64,000 bases of DNA from contig NZ_JNXT01000049.1 of assembly GCF_000716675.1 (NCBI RefSeq), positions 4,519 through 68,518 on the forward strand. Direction: 5' to 3'. Below are positions 49,720 through 57,112 of the stretch, piece by piece. A program made the translations under genes and the position numbers. How positions within the stretch are numbered: the stretch's first letter is position 1; every line of letters starts with the position of its first letter. The notes beneath the pieces were generated by a model that saw only the letters and a list, made by a program, of their open reading frames with translations, searched no databases and was not told the DNA's origin. Source of the DNA: Streptomyces alboflavus (lineage in GTDB: Bacteria; Actinomycetota; Actinomycetes; Streptomycetales; Streptomycetaceae).

Positions 49720-52289
49720 CGAACCCGACCACGTCCGCGGGTCCGCCCGCGCCGACGACGCCGCCGGGGGACGGCGACCGGACCCGCCCGGGCCCGGCGC
49801 GCGGCGCCGTCCAGCGGGCCCTGCACCGCTTCGCCGAGAGACTGGCCGCCCGGCCCAAGACGGTGATCGTGGTGTGGGCGCTGCTGATCGCGGTGTGCAC
49901 GCCGTACGCCATGGGGCTCGACGACGTGCTCACCGACCAGGGCGCCTCCAAGGTCGTCCCCGGCACCAGCAGCGCCCGCGCCGACGAGCTGACGAAGAAG
50001 GCCTTCCCGCACCGCTCCGAGCGGGAGGTGACCGTCGTCGTCGAGGCGCCCGACGTGCGCGACGGTGAAGTGCGGTCCCTGTTCGCCGAGTTGGACGGCC
50101 GCATCGCGAAGCTGCGCGGCACCGGCGAGGTCGAGCGCACGTCGTCCGCGTACACCCTGTACCGGGACGCGACCGCCGCGTTCCTCACCCAGGTGCGCGA
50201 CGGCGCCCGCGCGGCGGCGGACGACCCGAAGGGGCGGCGGGCGTTCGTGGACCGGGAGGCGGACCGGGGCCGGGTCCCCGCCGCGCTCGCCGGGCCCGCC
50301 CGGGAGGCCGCCGAGGCGACCGACAAGGCCGCCGTGTCCCGCATCGCGGGGAAGTTCGCGGCGGCCACCGACTGGCGCGACTACCCGCTGCCGGTGCCGG
50401 GCGACGCGGTCGCGCGGCTCATCTCCGACGACGGCAAGTCCGCGCTCGCGTCCGTGAGTTACACCGACAAGGCGGGCGCCGACCCGGACGTGGAGTGGCT
50501 GCGCGACACCGCCCGCGAACTGCTCGCCGACAGCGGCATCGGCAAGTCCGCCGAGGTGCACGTCACCGGCGAACTCGCCCTCATCCACGACACGTACGAG
50601 CAGGCGGAGGCCGACAACTCACTGATGGAGTCGGTGGCGTACGTCATCATCTTCGTCATCCTGCTGGTGTTCTTCCGCGCCCTGGTGCCCGCGGTCCTCA
50701 CCCTCGCCGTCATCGGCCTGTCCATGAACGTCAGCCAGGCGGGCCTTCACCTGCTCGGCGAACAGGTGACGCTCACTCAGTTCACGGTCACCATCATGAC
50801 GTTCGTGATGCTGGGCGCGGGCGTCGACTACAGCATGCTGCTCTCCTCGCGCTACCGGCAGGAACGCCTCGCGGGCCGCCCGCCGCGCGAGGCGGCCGTG
50901 CACGCCACCGTGCACGCGGGCGAGAGCATGCTCCTCGCCGCCGTCGCGGTCGCCCTCGCCTTCGGCGCCACACTCCTGTCGCCGGTGGACTGGATCCCGC
51001 CGCTCGGCTACGGCGGCCTCATCGGCATCCCCATCGTGCTCGCCGCGGCCCTCACCCTCACGCCCTGCCTGCTGGTGCTGCTCGGCGACCGGTTCTTCGC
51101 GGTGGGCCGCGACCCGCTGTCCGACCTGGAGCACAAGGGGGCGATGGGCAGGCACCTGCGCCGCACGGCGGAGTTCGCGCGCCGCCGCAAGGTGTGGATC
51201 GTGGTGGCGTTCCTCGCCGCGACCATCCCCTTCGCGCTGCTCGTCGCCGGCAACCGCTCCACGTCCGACCCGGTCGCACTCAGCCCGGCCACCGACTCCC
51301 GCGACGGCTTCGAGACCGTCGCACGCGAGTGGGGCGACGCGGCCGTCATGCCGACGATCGCCGTCGGCCGCGCCGAGTCCGGAGTCGTCAGCGACGGGCG
51401 CCTCACCCCCGAAGGGCAGGCGGCGGTGGCCAGGCTCACCGACCGCATCGCCGCCGTCCCCGGCGTCGCCTCCGTGGACTCCGCGACCCACCCCTTCGGC
51501 ACCCGCTGGTCCGACCGGCAGCTCGCGGACGCGGGCCGCCTCGACGACTACGTCTCGCGCGACGGCACCCTGCGCTTCGTGATCGCGCTGGACGGCGACC
51601 CGTACGCCAAGGCGGCCGGCGCCACCGTCGACCGGGTCGAACGCGTCACCGACGAAGCAGGCGGCTCCGTCGGGGAGTTGGAGGTCGGCGGCACCACCCA
51701 GGTCGACCGGCAGTACGGGTCCGCGCTCAGCTCCAGCTTCTGGCAGATGGTCGCGCTGGTCAGCGTCGGCGTCTTCGTGATGCTGATGTTCACGCTGCGC
51801 TCGCTGCTCGTACCGCTGCGCCTGATCGCCACCATCATGCTCAGCAACGTCTGGGCCGTCGGCCTCACCGTGCTGATCTTCCACCACTGGCGCGGCGAGG
51901 CGATCATCGACGATCTGCCGATCTTCCTCACCGTCCTGATGATGGGGCTCGGCATGGACTACGAGATCTTCCTCGTCACGCGCGTCCGCGACCTGCTGCG
52001 CAGCGGCCTGTCGCAGGAGGAGGCCACGATGCGGGCCGTCGTCGACACCGGGCGCGTCATCAACGCGGCGGGCCTGGTGATGGCGGGCAGCCTCGGCACG
52101 ATGGCCCTGTCGTCCACGCTGATGCTCCAGGAGTACGGCGCCGGGCTCGGCCTCGCCGTCCTGCTCGACGCCACCGTCATCCGCATGCTCTTCGTCCCGG
52201 CCACCCTGCTGCTCCTGCGCAAGTACAACTGGTGGCTGCCCAGCATCGGCGTCCGCGGGCGCCGCCTGGACAAGGCGACGGCGGGGTGA
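49716..52289 (+). CDS. MMPL/RND-family transporter
   Basis: 857 residues with the RND fold: two sets of six membrane helices, each after a large extracytoplasmic domain, and proton-relay Asp-Tyr pairs in GAGVDYSMLLSSRYR and GMDYEIFLVTRVRDL. MMPL proteins export lipids and lipid-like metabolites in actinobacteria. Coupled to the methyltransferase before it (ATGA) and the CPBP protein after it (GTGA), so it is the probable exporter of this cluster's product. Confidence 0.93.
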   Translation: MTNPTTSAGPPAPTTPPGDGDRTRPGPARGAVQRALHRFAERLAARPKTVIVVWALLIAVCTPYAMGLDDVLTDQGASKVVPGTSSARADELTKKAFPHRSEREVTVVVEAPDVRDGEVRSLFAELDGRIAKLRGTGEVERTSSAYTLYRDATAAFLTQVRDGARAAADDPKGRRAFVDREADRGRVPAALAGPAREAAEATDKAAVSRIAGKFAAATDWRDYPLPVPGDAVARLISDDGKSALASVSYTDKAGADPDVEWLRDTARELLADSGIGKSAEVHVTGELALIHDTYEQAEADNSLMESVAYVIIFVILLVFFRALVPAVLTLAVIGLSMNVSQAGLHLLGEQVTLTQFTVTIMTFVMLGAGVDYSMLLSSRYRQERLAGRPPREAAVHATVHAGESMLLAAVAVALAFGATLLSPVDWIPPLGYGGLIGIPIVLAAALTLTPCLLVLLGDRFFAVGRDPLSDLEHKGAMGRHLRRTAEFARRRKVWIVVAFLAATIPFALLVAGNRSTSDPVALSPATDSRDGFETVAREWGDAAVMPTIAVGRAESGVVSDGRLTPEGQAAVARLTDRIAAVPGVASVDSATHPFGTRWSDRQLADAGRLDDYVSRDGTLRFVIALDGDPYAKAAGATVDRVERVTDEAGGSVGELEVGGTTQVDRQYGSALSSSFWQMVALVSVGVFVMLMFTLRSLLVPLRLIATIMLSNVWAVGLTVLIFHHWRGEAIIDDLPIFLTVLMMGLGMDYEIFLVTRVRDLLRSGLSQEEATMRAVVDTGRVINAAGLVMAGSLGTMALSSTLMLQEYGAGLGLAVLLDATVIRMLFVPATLLLLRKYNWWLPSIGVRGRRLDKATAG

Positions 52290-53083
52290 CGCGCATGACG
52301 CTGGAGATCCACGACGAGCCCGGCACCCCGGGGCCCGGCACCCGCGCGTCCGGGGCGTCCGCGTCCGGGGCGCCCGGCCCCGGCACGCCCCGGCCCGGCA
52401 GGCTCGACCGGCTGCGGCTGCACCACGCCGCGTACCCGGTGACCTCGGCCGCCGCGCTGTTCGCGGTGCTCGCGGCCGTGCGCGTCGCCGGGGCCTTCAC
52501 CTTCGTGGTGATGGTCCTGTCCGTGGCGCTGAGCGCGGCCGTGCTCCTGGTCCTGCCGCGCACGGACTGGGCCGCCGCCGGAGTGCGCCGGTTCCCCCTG
52601 ATGCCCGCCGTCCTCGGCACCGCCCTGGTCGCCGTCGTCTACGGCCAGACGTTCCTCGCCACCCGCGACGCGTTCGGCGACGGCGACGACAACTGGACCA
52701 CGTGGATGCCGAAGCTCTTCGAGGGCACGGTCCCCGGCGCGCCCTGGGCGGACGTCGTCGCGATGGTCCTCGCCCTCGGCGTGCTCGTGCCGCTGGTCGA
52801 GGAGGTCTGCTACCGAGGCGTCCTGTACCGGGCCGTCGAGGTGCGCTGGGGCGGCTACGCGGCCGTCGTGACCACGGCCGCCGGGTGGGCGGCCGTTCAC
52901 GTCGGCGACTACGGCCTGAACCCCTTCAACCTGAAGGTGCTCTGCGGGCTGCTGCCCTCGGTGTTCCTGATGGGCCTCGCCCTCGGCGTCCTCAGGGCCG
53001 TCACCGGCTCCGCGCTCGCCTGCGCCGCCGCGCAGGGCGTCTGCAACCTGCTGCTCCTCGGGGCGGCGGCCGCCTGGCTGTGA
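52286..53083 (+). CDS. CPBP-family membrane glutamic-type intramembrane protease
   Basis: 265 residues: a Pro/Gly-rich cytoplasmic start, then about seven membrane helices with CPBP/Abi motif 1 EEVCYRG (catalytic Glu-Glu and Arg) and motif 2 [15 protein letters not shown] (His); motif 3, which should supply an Asn, is likely [15 protein letters not shown] 52286 overlaps the transporter stop; ATG 52295 is an alternative. Could process a peptide or protein partner, or protect against the product. Confidence 0.85.
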   Translation: MTRMTLEIHDEPGTPGPGTRASGASASGAPGPGTPRPGRLDRLRLHHAAYPVTSAAALFAVLAAVRVAGAFTFVVMVLSVALSAAVLLVLPRTDWAAAGVRRFPLMPAVLGTALVAVVYGQTFLATRDAFGDGDDNWTTWMPKLFEGTVPGAPWADVVAMVLALGVLVPLVEEVCYRGVLYRAVEVRWGGYAAVVTTAAGWAAVHVGDYGLNPFNLKVLCGLLPSVFLMGLALGVLRAVTGSALACAAAQGVCNLLLLGAAAAWL

Positions 53084-53171
53084 CCGCCGCCCCACCGACA
53101 CCCACGACCACGCCAAGGCCCGGAGCCACCACCCGCGAGCGCCTCACCACCCGGATACGAAAGGGAAGTCC

Positions 53172-54335
53172 ATGCCCCGACGCCTGTTCACCTCCGAGTC
53201 CGTCACCGAGGGCCACCCCGACAAGATCGCCGACCGGATCAGCGACACCGTCCTCGACGCCCTCCTGCGCGCCGACCCCGCGGCCCGCGTGGCCGTGGAG
53301 ACCCTGGTCACCACGGGCCTGGTGCACCTCGCGGGCGAGGTCACCACCAGCGCGTACGCCCCCATGGCCCAGCTCGTCCGCGAGGCCGTCGTCGACATCG
53401 GCTACGACTCCTCCGCCAAGGGCTTCGACGGCACGTCCTGCGGGGTCTCGCTGTCCATCGGCGCCCAGTCGCCCGACATCGCCCAGGGCGTGGACACCGG
53501 CGGCGCGGGCGACCAGGGCATGATGTTCGGGTACGCCACCGACGAGACCGCGACGTACATGCCGCTGCCGATCCAGCTCGCGCACCGGCTCGCCCGCCGC
53601 CTCACCGAGGTCCGCAAGAACGGCTCCGTGCCGTATCTGCGCCCCGACGGCAAGACCCAGGTCACCATCGAGTACGAGGGCAGCCGCCCGGTGCGCCTCG
53701 ACACCGTCGTGGTCTCCTCCCAGCACGCCGCCCACATCGACCTGGACGCGCTGCTCCTGCCCGACATACGCAAGTTCGTCGTCGACCACGTCCTGGAGGA
53801 ACTGCACGACGAGGGCACGGAGTTGGGGACCGAGGGCTACCGGCTCCTGGTGAACCCCACGGGCCGGTTCGAGATCGGCGGGCCGATGGGTGACGCGGGC
53901 CTGACCGGCCGGAAGATCATCATCGACACGTACGGCGGGATGGCACGGCACGGCGGCGGCGCGTTCTCCGGCAAGGACCCCTCCAAGGTGGACCGTTCGG
54001 CGGCGTACGCGATGCGCTGGGTCGCCAAGAACGTCGTCGCGGCGGGGCTCGCGCGGCGCTGCGAGGCACAGGTCGCGTACGCCATCGGCCGCGCGGAGCC
54101 GGTCGGCCTGTTCGTGGAGACCTTCGGCACCGCCACGGTGTCCCAGGCCCGCATCGAGCAGGCCATCGCCGACGTCTTCGACCTGCGTCCCGCCGCCCTC
54201 GTCCGCGACCTCGACCTGCTGCGCCCGATCTACGCGCAGACCTCGGCGTACGGCCACTTCGGGCGCGAACTCCCGGACTTCACCTGGGAGCGCACCGACC
54301 GGGCGGACGCCCTGCGCACGGCGGCCGGGGTCTGA
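53172..54335 (+). CDS. metK: S-adenosylmethionine synthetase
   Basis: 387 residues with all three MetK signatures: [20 protein letters not shown] at the start, [12 protein letters not shown], and the Gly-rich [19 protein letters not shown]. It makes SAM from methionine and ATP. It sits 88 bp after the CPBP gene and 4 bp before adenosine kinase. A housekeeping metK normally lies elsewhere in Streptomyces (near nucleotide and primosome genes, as I recall), so this is probably a second, cluster-specific copy. Confidence 0.97.
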   Translation: MPRRLFTSESVTEGHPDKIADRISDTVLDALLRADPAARVAVETLVTTGLVHLAGEVTTSAYAPMAQLVREAVVDIGYDSSAKGFDGTSCGVSLSIGAQSPDIAQGVDTGGAGDQGMMFGYATDETATYMPLPIQLAHRLARRLTEVRKNGSVPYLRPDGKTQVTIEYEGSRPVRLDTVVVSSQHAAHIDLDALLLPDIRKFVVDHVLEELHDEGTELGTEGYRLLVNPTGRFEIGGPMGDAGLTGRKIIIDTYGGMARHGGGAFSGKDPSKVDRSAAYAMRWVAKNVVAAGLARRCEAQVAYAIGRAEPVGLFVETFGTATVSQARIEQAIADVFDLRPAALVRDLDLLRPIYAQTSAYGHFGRELPDFTWERTDRADALRTAAGV

Positions 54336-54339
54336 GCCG

Positions 54340-55368
54340 GTGTCCGCCCCGACCCGGGACCCGGCGGGCGACGCGCTGCCCGGCACGCCCCTGGGAGCGG
54401 TGACCCCGACGGGTCCCGGCGCGCGCATCGCCGTCACCGGGTCCATCGCCACCGACCACCTCCTCACCTTCCCCGGCCGGTTCACCGAACAGCTCGTCGC
54501 CGACAGGATCGACCGCGTCTCGCTGTCCTTCCTGGCCGACGACCTGGAGATACGGCACGGGGGCGTGGCCGCCAACATCGCCTTCGGGCTCGCCGGGCTC
54601 GGCCTCAGGCCGCTCCTCGTGGGCGCGGCCGGGCGGGACTTCGCCGAGTACGCGGCCCGGCTGCGCGCCGCCGGGGTCGACACCTCCGGCGTGCGCGTCA
54701 GCACCGAGCGGCACACCGCGCGCTTCGTCTGCACCACCGACCGCGACCAGAACCAGATCGCCACCTTCTACGCCGGGGCGATGACGGAGGCCCGCGCCAT
54801 CGACCTGGCCGCGCTCGTCCCGCGCCCCGGCGGACTGCTCCTGGTCCACATCGGCGCGGACGACCCGGCGGCGATGCTGCGCCACACGGCGACCTGCCGG
54901 GCCCTCGGCATCCCGTTCGCGGCCGATCCGGCCCAGCAGCTCGCCCGGCTCGACGAGACCCAGACCCGCCAACTCGTCTTCGGGGCAAGCCTGTTGTTCA
55001 CCAACGCCTACGAGGCGGGGCTGCTGTGCAAGCGCACAGGATGGGGCGAGGACGAGGTCCTCGCCCGCGTCGGCTCCTGGATCACCACGCTCGGCGCGGA
55101 CGGCGTGACCATCGCCCGCGCGGGCCGGACGCCGCTGCGGCTTCCCGCGGTGCCCGCGCGCCGGATAGCCGACCCGACGGGCGCGGGCGACGCCTTCCGC
55201 GCCGGGTATCTCGCGGGGGTCGCGCGGGGCTGGCCGGCCGACCGGTCGGCGCGGCTCGGGTGCGCGCTCGCGGCGCTGGCCCTGGAGTCGGTGGGCACGC
55301 AGGAGTACGAACCCTCGCGCGTACGCGAGACGGCTTACTTACCTTTTGGTGAGTACCTGACCAAATAG
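54340..55368 (+). CDS. adoK: Adenosine kinase (PfkB family, AdoK type)
   Basis: 342 residues. It begins, after a Pro/Gly tail, with IAVTGSIATDHLLTFPGRF and continues SLSFLADDLEIRHGGVAANI and FAADPAQQLARLDE. This closely follows mycobacterial AdoK as I remember it; the C-terminal DPTGAGDAFRAG carries the catalytic Asp. It converts adenosine to AMP and, beside metK, would clear adenosine released from spent SAM. The C-terminus (after GTQEYE) is shorter than mycobacterial AdoK, contains a TTA leucine codon (55339-55341) and overlaps an operator-like dyad. GTG start. Confidence 0.9.
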   Translation: MSAPTRDPAGDALPGTPLGAVTPTGPGARIAVTGSIATDHLLTFPGRFTEQLVADRIDRVSLSFLADDLEIRHGGVAANIAFGLAGLGLRPLLVGAAGRDFAEYAARLRAAGVDTSGVRVSTERHTARFVCTTDRDQNQIATFYAGAMTEARAIDLAALVPRPGGLLLVHIGADDPAAMLRHTATCRALGIPFAADPAQQLARLDETQTRQLVFGASLLFTNAYEAGLLCKRTGWGEDEVLARVGSWITTLGADGVTIARAGRTPLRLPAVPARRIADPTGAGDAFRAGYLAGVARGWPADRSARLGCALAALALESVGTQEYEPSRVRETAYLPFGEYLTK

Positions 55369-55376
55369 TAGGTACT
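55336..55376. promoter_or_regulatory. Overlapping dyads before the imine-reductase-like gene
   Basis: TACTTACC-TTTT-GGTGAGTA (55336-55355, 7 of 8 pairs) and AGTACCT-N11-AGGTACT (55352-55376, perfect 7-bp arms) lie over the last codons of adoK and just upstream of the reductase start. TACTTAC-type dyads are typical HxlR-family sites. No HxlR gene is in the window. Confidence 0.55.
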
Positions 55377-55410
55377 TGTGGGCCGGTTCGCGCGAATCAA
55401 GGATGGAGGC

Positions 55411-56346
55411 ATGCCTGACGAAACGAACTCCACCAGCTCCGCCGACTCCACGACCGCCGCCGACCCCACCGTCGCCCCCACCCCCGTCACCGTCCTCGGC
55501 CTCGGCGCCATGGGCCAGGCCATCGCGGGGGCCTTCCTCAAGGCGGGCCACCCGACGACTGTCTGGAACCGTTCGGCGGGCAAGGGCGAGGACCTGGTCG
55601 CCCGGGGCGCCACCCGGGCAGCGACCGCCGCGGACGCGGTGCGCGCGGGTGAGCTCGTCGTCGTGTGCGTCGTCGACTACGACGCGTCGCAGGCCATCCT
55701 GGAGCCGCTGGCCGCCGACCTCTCCGGGCGTGTGCTCGTGAACGTCACCTCGGACTCCCCGGAGCGCGCCCGCGAGGCGGCGAAGTGGGCGGCCGGGCAC
55801 GGCATCGCCTATCTGGACGGCGCGGTCATGATCCCGACCGTGATGGTCGGCACCCCGGAGGCGCTGCTCTTCTACTCCGGCGACGAGGCCGCGTACAAGA
55901 AGCACGAGGCGCTCCTGAAGTCCCTCGGCGGCCAGTCCGCGTACGTCGGCGCGGACCACGGCCTCGCCGCCGTGTACGACCTGTCGATGCTCGACTTCTT
56001 CTGGACGTCGATGGCGGGTCTGGTGCACGGGTACGCCCTCGCGGCCAAGGACGGCGTCCCGGCCTCGGCGCTCGCCCCGTTCCTGCAGTCCCACATCTCG
56101 CTGCTCGCGCTGCTGGTCGGCGAGACGGCCAAGGACGTGGACGCGGGCGTCTATCCGGGCGAGGAGGGGAACCTCGCCATGGAGCTGGAGGGCGTCGAGC
56201 ACATCCTGCACGCGGCGGAGCGCCGTGGCCTGGACGTGTCCGTGCTGCGCGGGGTGCGGGACGTCGCCAAGCGGGCGGTGGACCTGGGGCACGGTGCCGA
56301 CAGCTGGACGGCGACGGTCGAGGGGGTCCGCAACCCCGGCGCGTGA
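55411..56346 (+). CDS. NAD(P)-dependent reductase, imine-reductase/beta-hydroxyacid-dehydrogenase family
   Basis: 311 residues. A Ser/Thr/Ala-rich N-terminus leads to the Rossmann motif GLGAMG (30-35) with a WNRS phosphate loop suggesting NADPH. Then come VNVTSDSPERAREAA, GTPEALLFYSGDE and YDLSMLDFFWTSMAG, a pattern I associate with imine reductases. The helical C-terminal domain forms the dimer active site. ATG 55411 follows GGATGGAGG; GTG 55378 is a weaker alternative. Reduces a cyclic imine or related C=N/C=O compound; substrate unknown. Confidence 0.85.
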   Translation: MPDETNSTSSADSTTAADPTVAPTPVTVLGLGAMGQAIAGAFLKAGHPTTVWNRSAGKGEDLVARGATRAATAADAVRAGELVVVCVVDYDASQAILEPLAADLSGRVLVNVTSDSPERAREAAKWAAGHGIAYLDGAVMIPTVMVGTPEALLFYSGDEAAYKKHEALLKSLGGQSAYVGADHGLAAVYDLSMLDFFWTSMAGLVHGYALAAKDGVPASALAPFLQSHISLLALLVGETAKDVDAGVYPGEEGNLAMELEGVEHILHAAERRGLDVSVLRGVRDVAKRAVDLGHGADSWTATVEGVRNPGA

Positions 56347-56380
56347 GCCGCGCCCCGGCTCCGGCGCCCGAGCGCTGGCC

Positions 56381-56723
56381 TTGACCCCGACGTCCACGCG
56401 GACGCTGCGTTACTACGAGTCGCGCGGGCTGCTGCCCGCGCGGCGCGACGATGGGGGTACCCCCTGCTCCTTAAGAGCTTGGGGGAGGCCATCGCACGTA
56501 CGGCGAGGACGACGTGCGGCTGCTCCAGCAGATCAGGACCTTGCAGGACTTCGGGTTCGAGCTTGAGGAGACGCGGCCGTTCGTGGAGTGTCTGCGTTCG
56601 GGGCATCCGGCCGGGGACTCGTGTCCGGCGTCCGTCGCCGTCTACCGCCGCAAGCTCGGTGAACTCGACACGCTGATCGGCGAGTTGAGTGCCGTGCCGG
56701 CAGCTCGCGCCGGTGCTCGGTGA
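56381..56723 (+). pseudogene. Broken merR-family regulator
   Basis: Residues typical of MerR ([20 protein letters not shown]) run in one frame from about 56381. A small inserted repeat (about 56451-56489) then shifts the frame, and the protein resumes in another frame as HRTYGEDDVRLLQQIRTLQD and continues through FVECLRSGHPAGDSCPASVA to a stop at 56723. The first residues of a MerR domain are missing and the last part is fused into thioredoxin sequence. The gene is therefore disrupted in at least three ways. Confidence 0.85.
56451..56489. repeat. Small inserted hairpin repeat inside merR
   Basis: A 35-39-bp insert starting GGGGGTACCCCC (a perfect palindrome) and continuing CTGCTCCTTAAGAGCTTGGG, which folds as CCCCC-TGCTC / GAGC-TT-GGGGG. 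I recognise this as a short repeat scattered in Streptomyces genomes. It interrupts merR exactly between the codons for RRDD and GHRTYGE and changes the frame. Confidence 0.75.
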
Positions 56724-56922
56724 GATCGCCCGGGAGGAGGCGGGCCGGTTGAAGGTGGTGCAGGTGGACGTGGACCGCAATCCGGAGACGACGGTGGCGT
56801 ACGGGGTGTTGTCGACGCCGACGTTGATGGCGTTCCGTGACGGCGAGCCGGTGTGGCAGGTCGTGGGGGCGCGGGCGAAGCGGAAGCTGGTGGGGGAGCT
56901 GGAGGGCGCGGGGGTGCTGTAG
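56689..56922 (+). pseudogene. Truncated thioredoxin remnant
   Basis: From GTG 56689 the frame reads V-P-C-R-Q-LAPVLGEIA and on through VQVDVDRNPETTVAYGVLST to STPTLMAFRDGEPVWQVVGA. This is the C-terminal two thirds of a thioredoxin beginning at the second Cys of the CGPC site. The first Cys, the preceding beta strands and the Trp are absent, replaced by the end of merR. It could be translated (77 aa) but cannot do dithiol chemistry. Confidence 0.85.
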
Positions 56923-56965
56923 GCCCCGTGGCCGGGCCCGGTCTCCGTGGCCGTGTGGGCTCATG

Positions 56966-57003
56966 AGAAAAGCCCCGGACGAATTGACGTCCGGGGCTTT
57001 TCT
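56966..57003. terminator. Strong intrinsic terminator
   Basis: A perfect 15-bp stem (AGAAAAGCCCCGGAC, 56966-56980, with its complement at 56989-57003), an 8-nt loop and a CTTTTCT tail. A-rich on one side and T-rich on the other, so it can work in both directions. It ends the merR/thioredoxin remnant and insulates the helicase gene. Confidence 0.9.
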
Positions 57004-57112
57004 CTGCGTATATTGGATTCTTTCGCGAAGCCCTGCCTATTCGCATGCACTGCTGCGTGCGGGGGCGACGCGGGAATCTGTATAAGAGCAATGTAACTGG
57101 CGAGGGGCTGAA

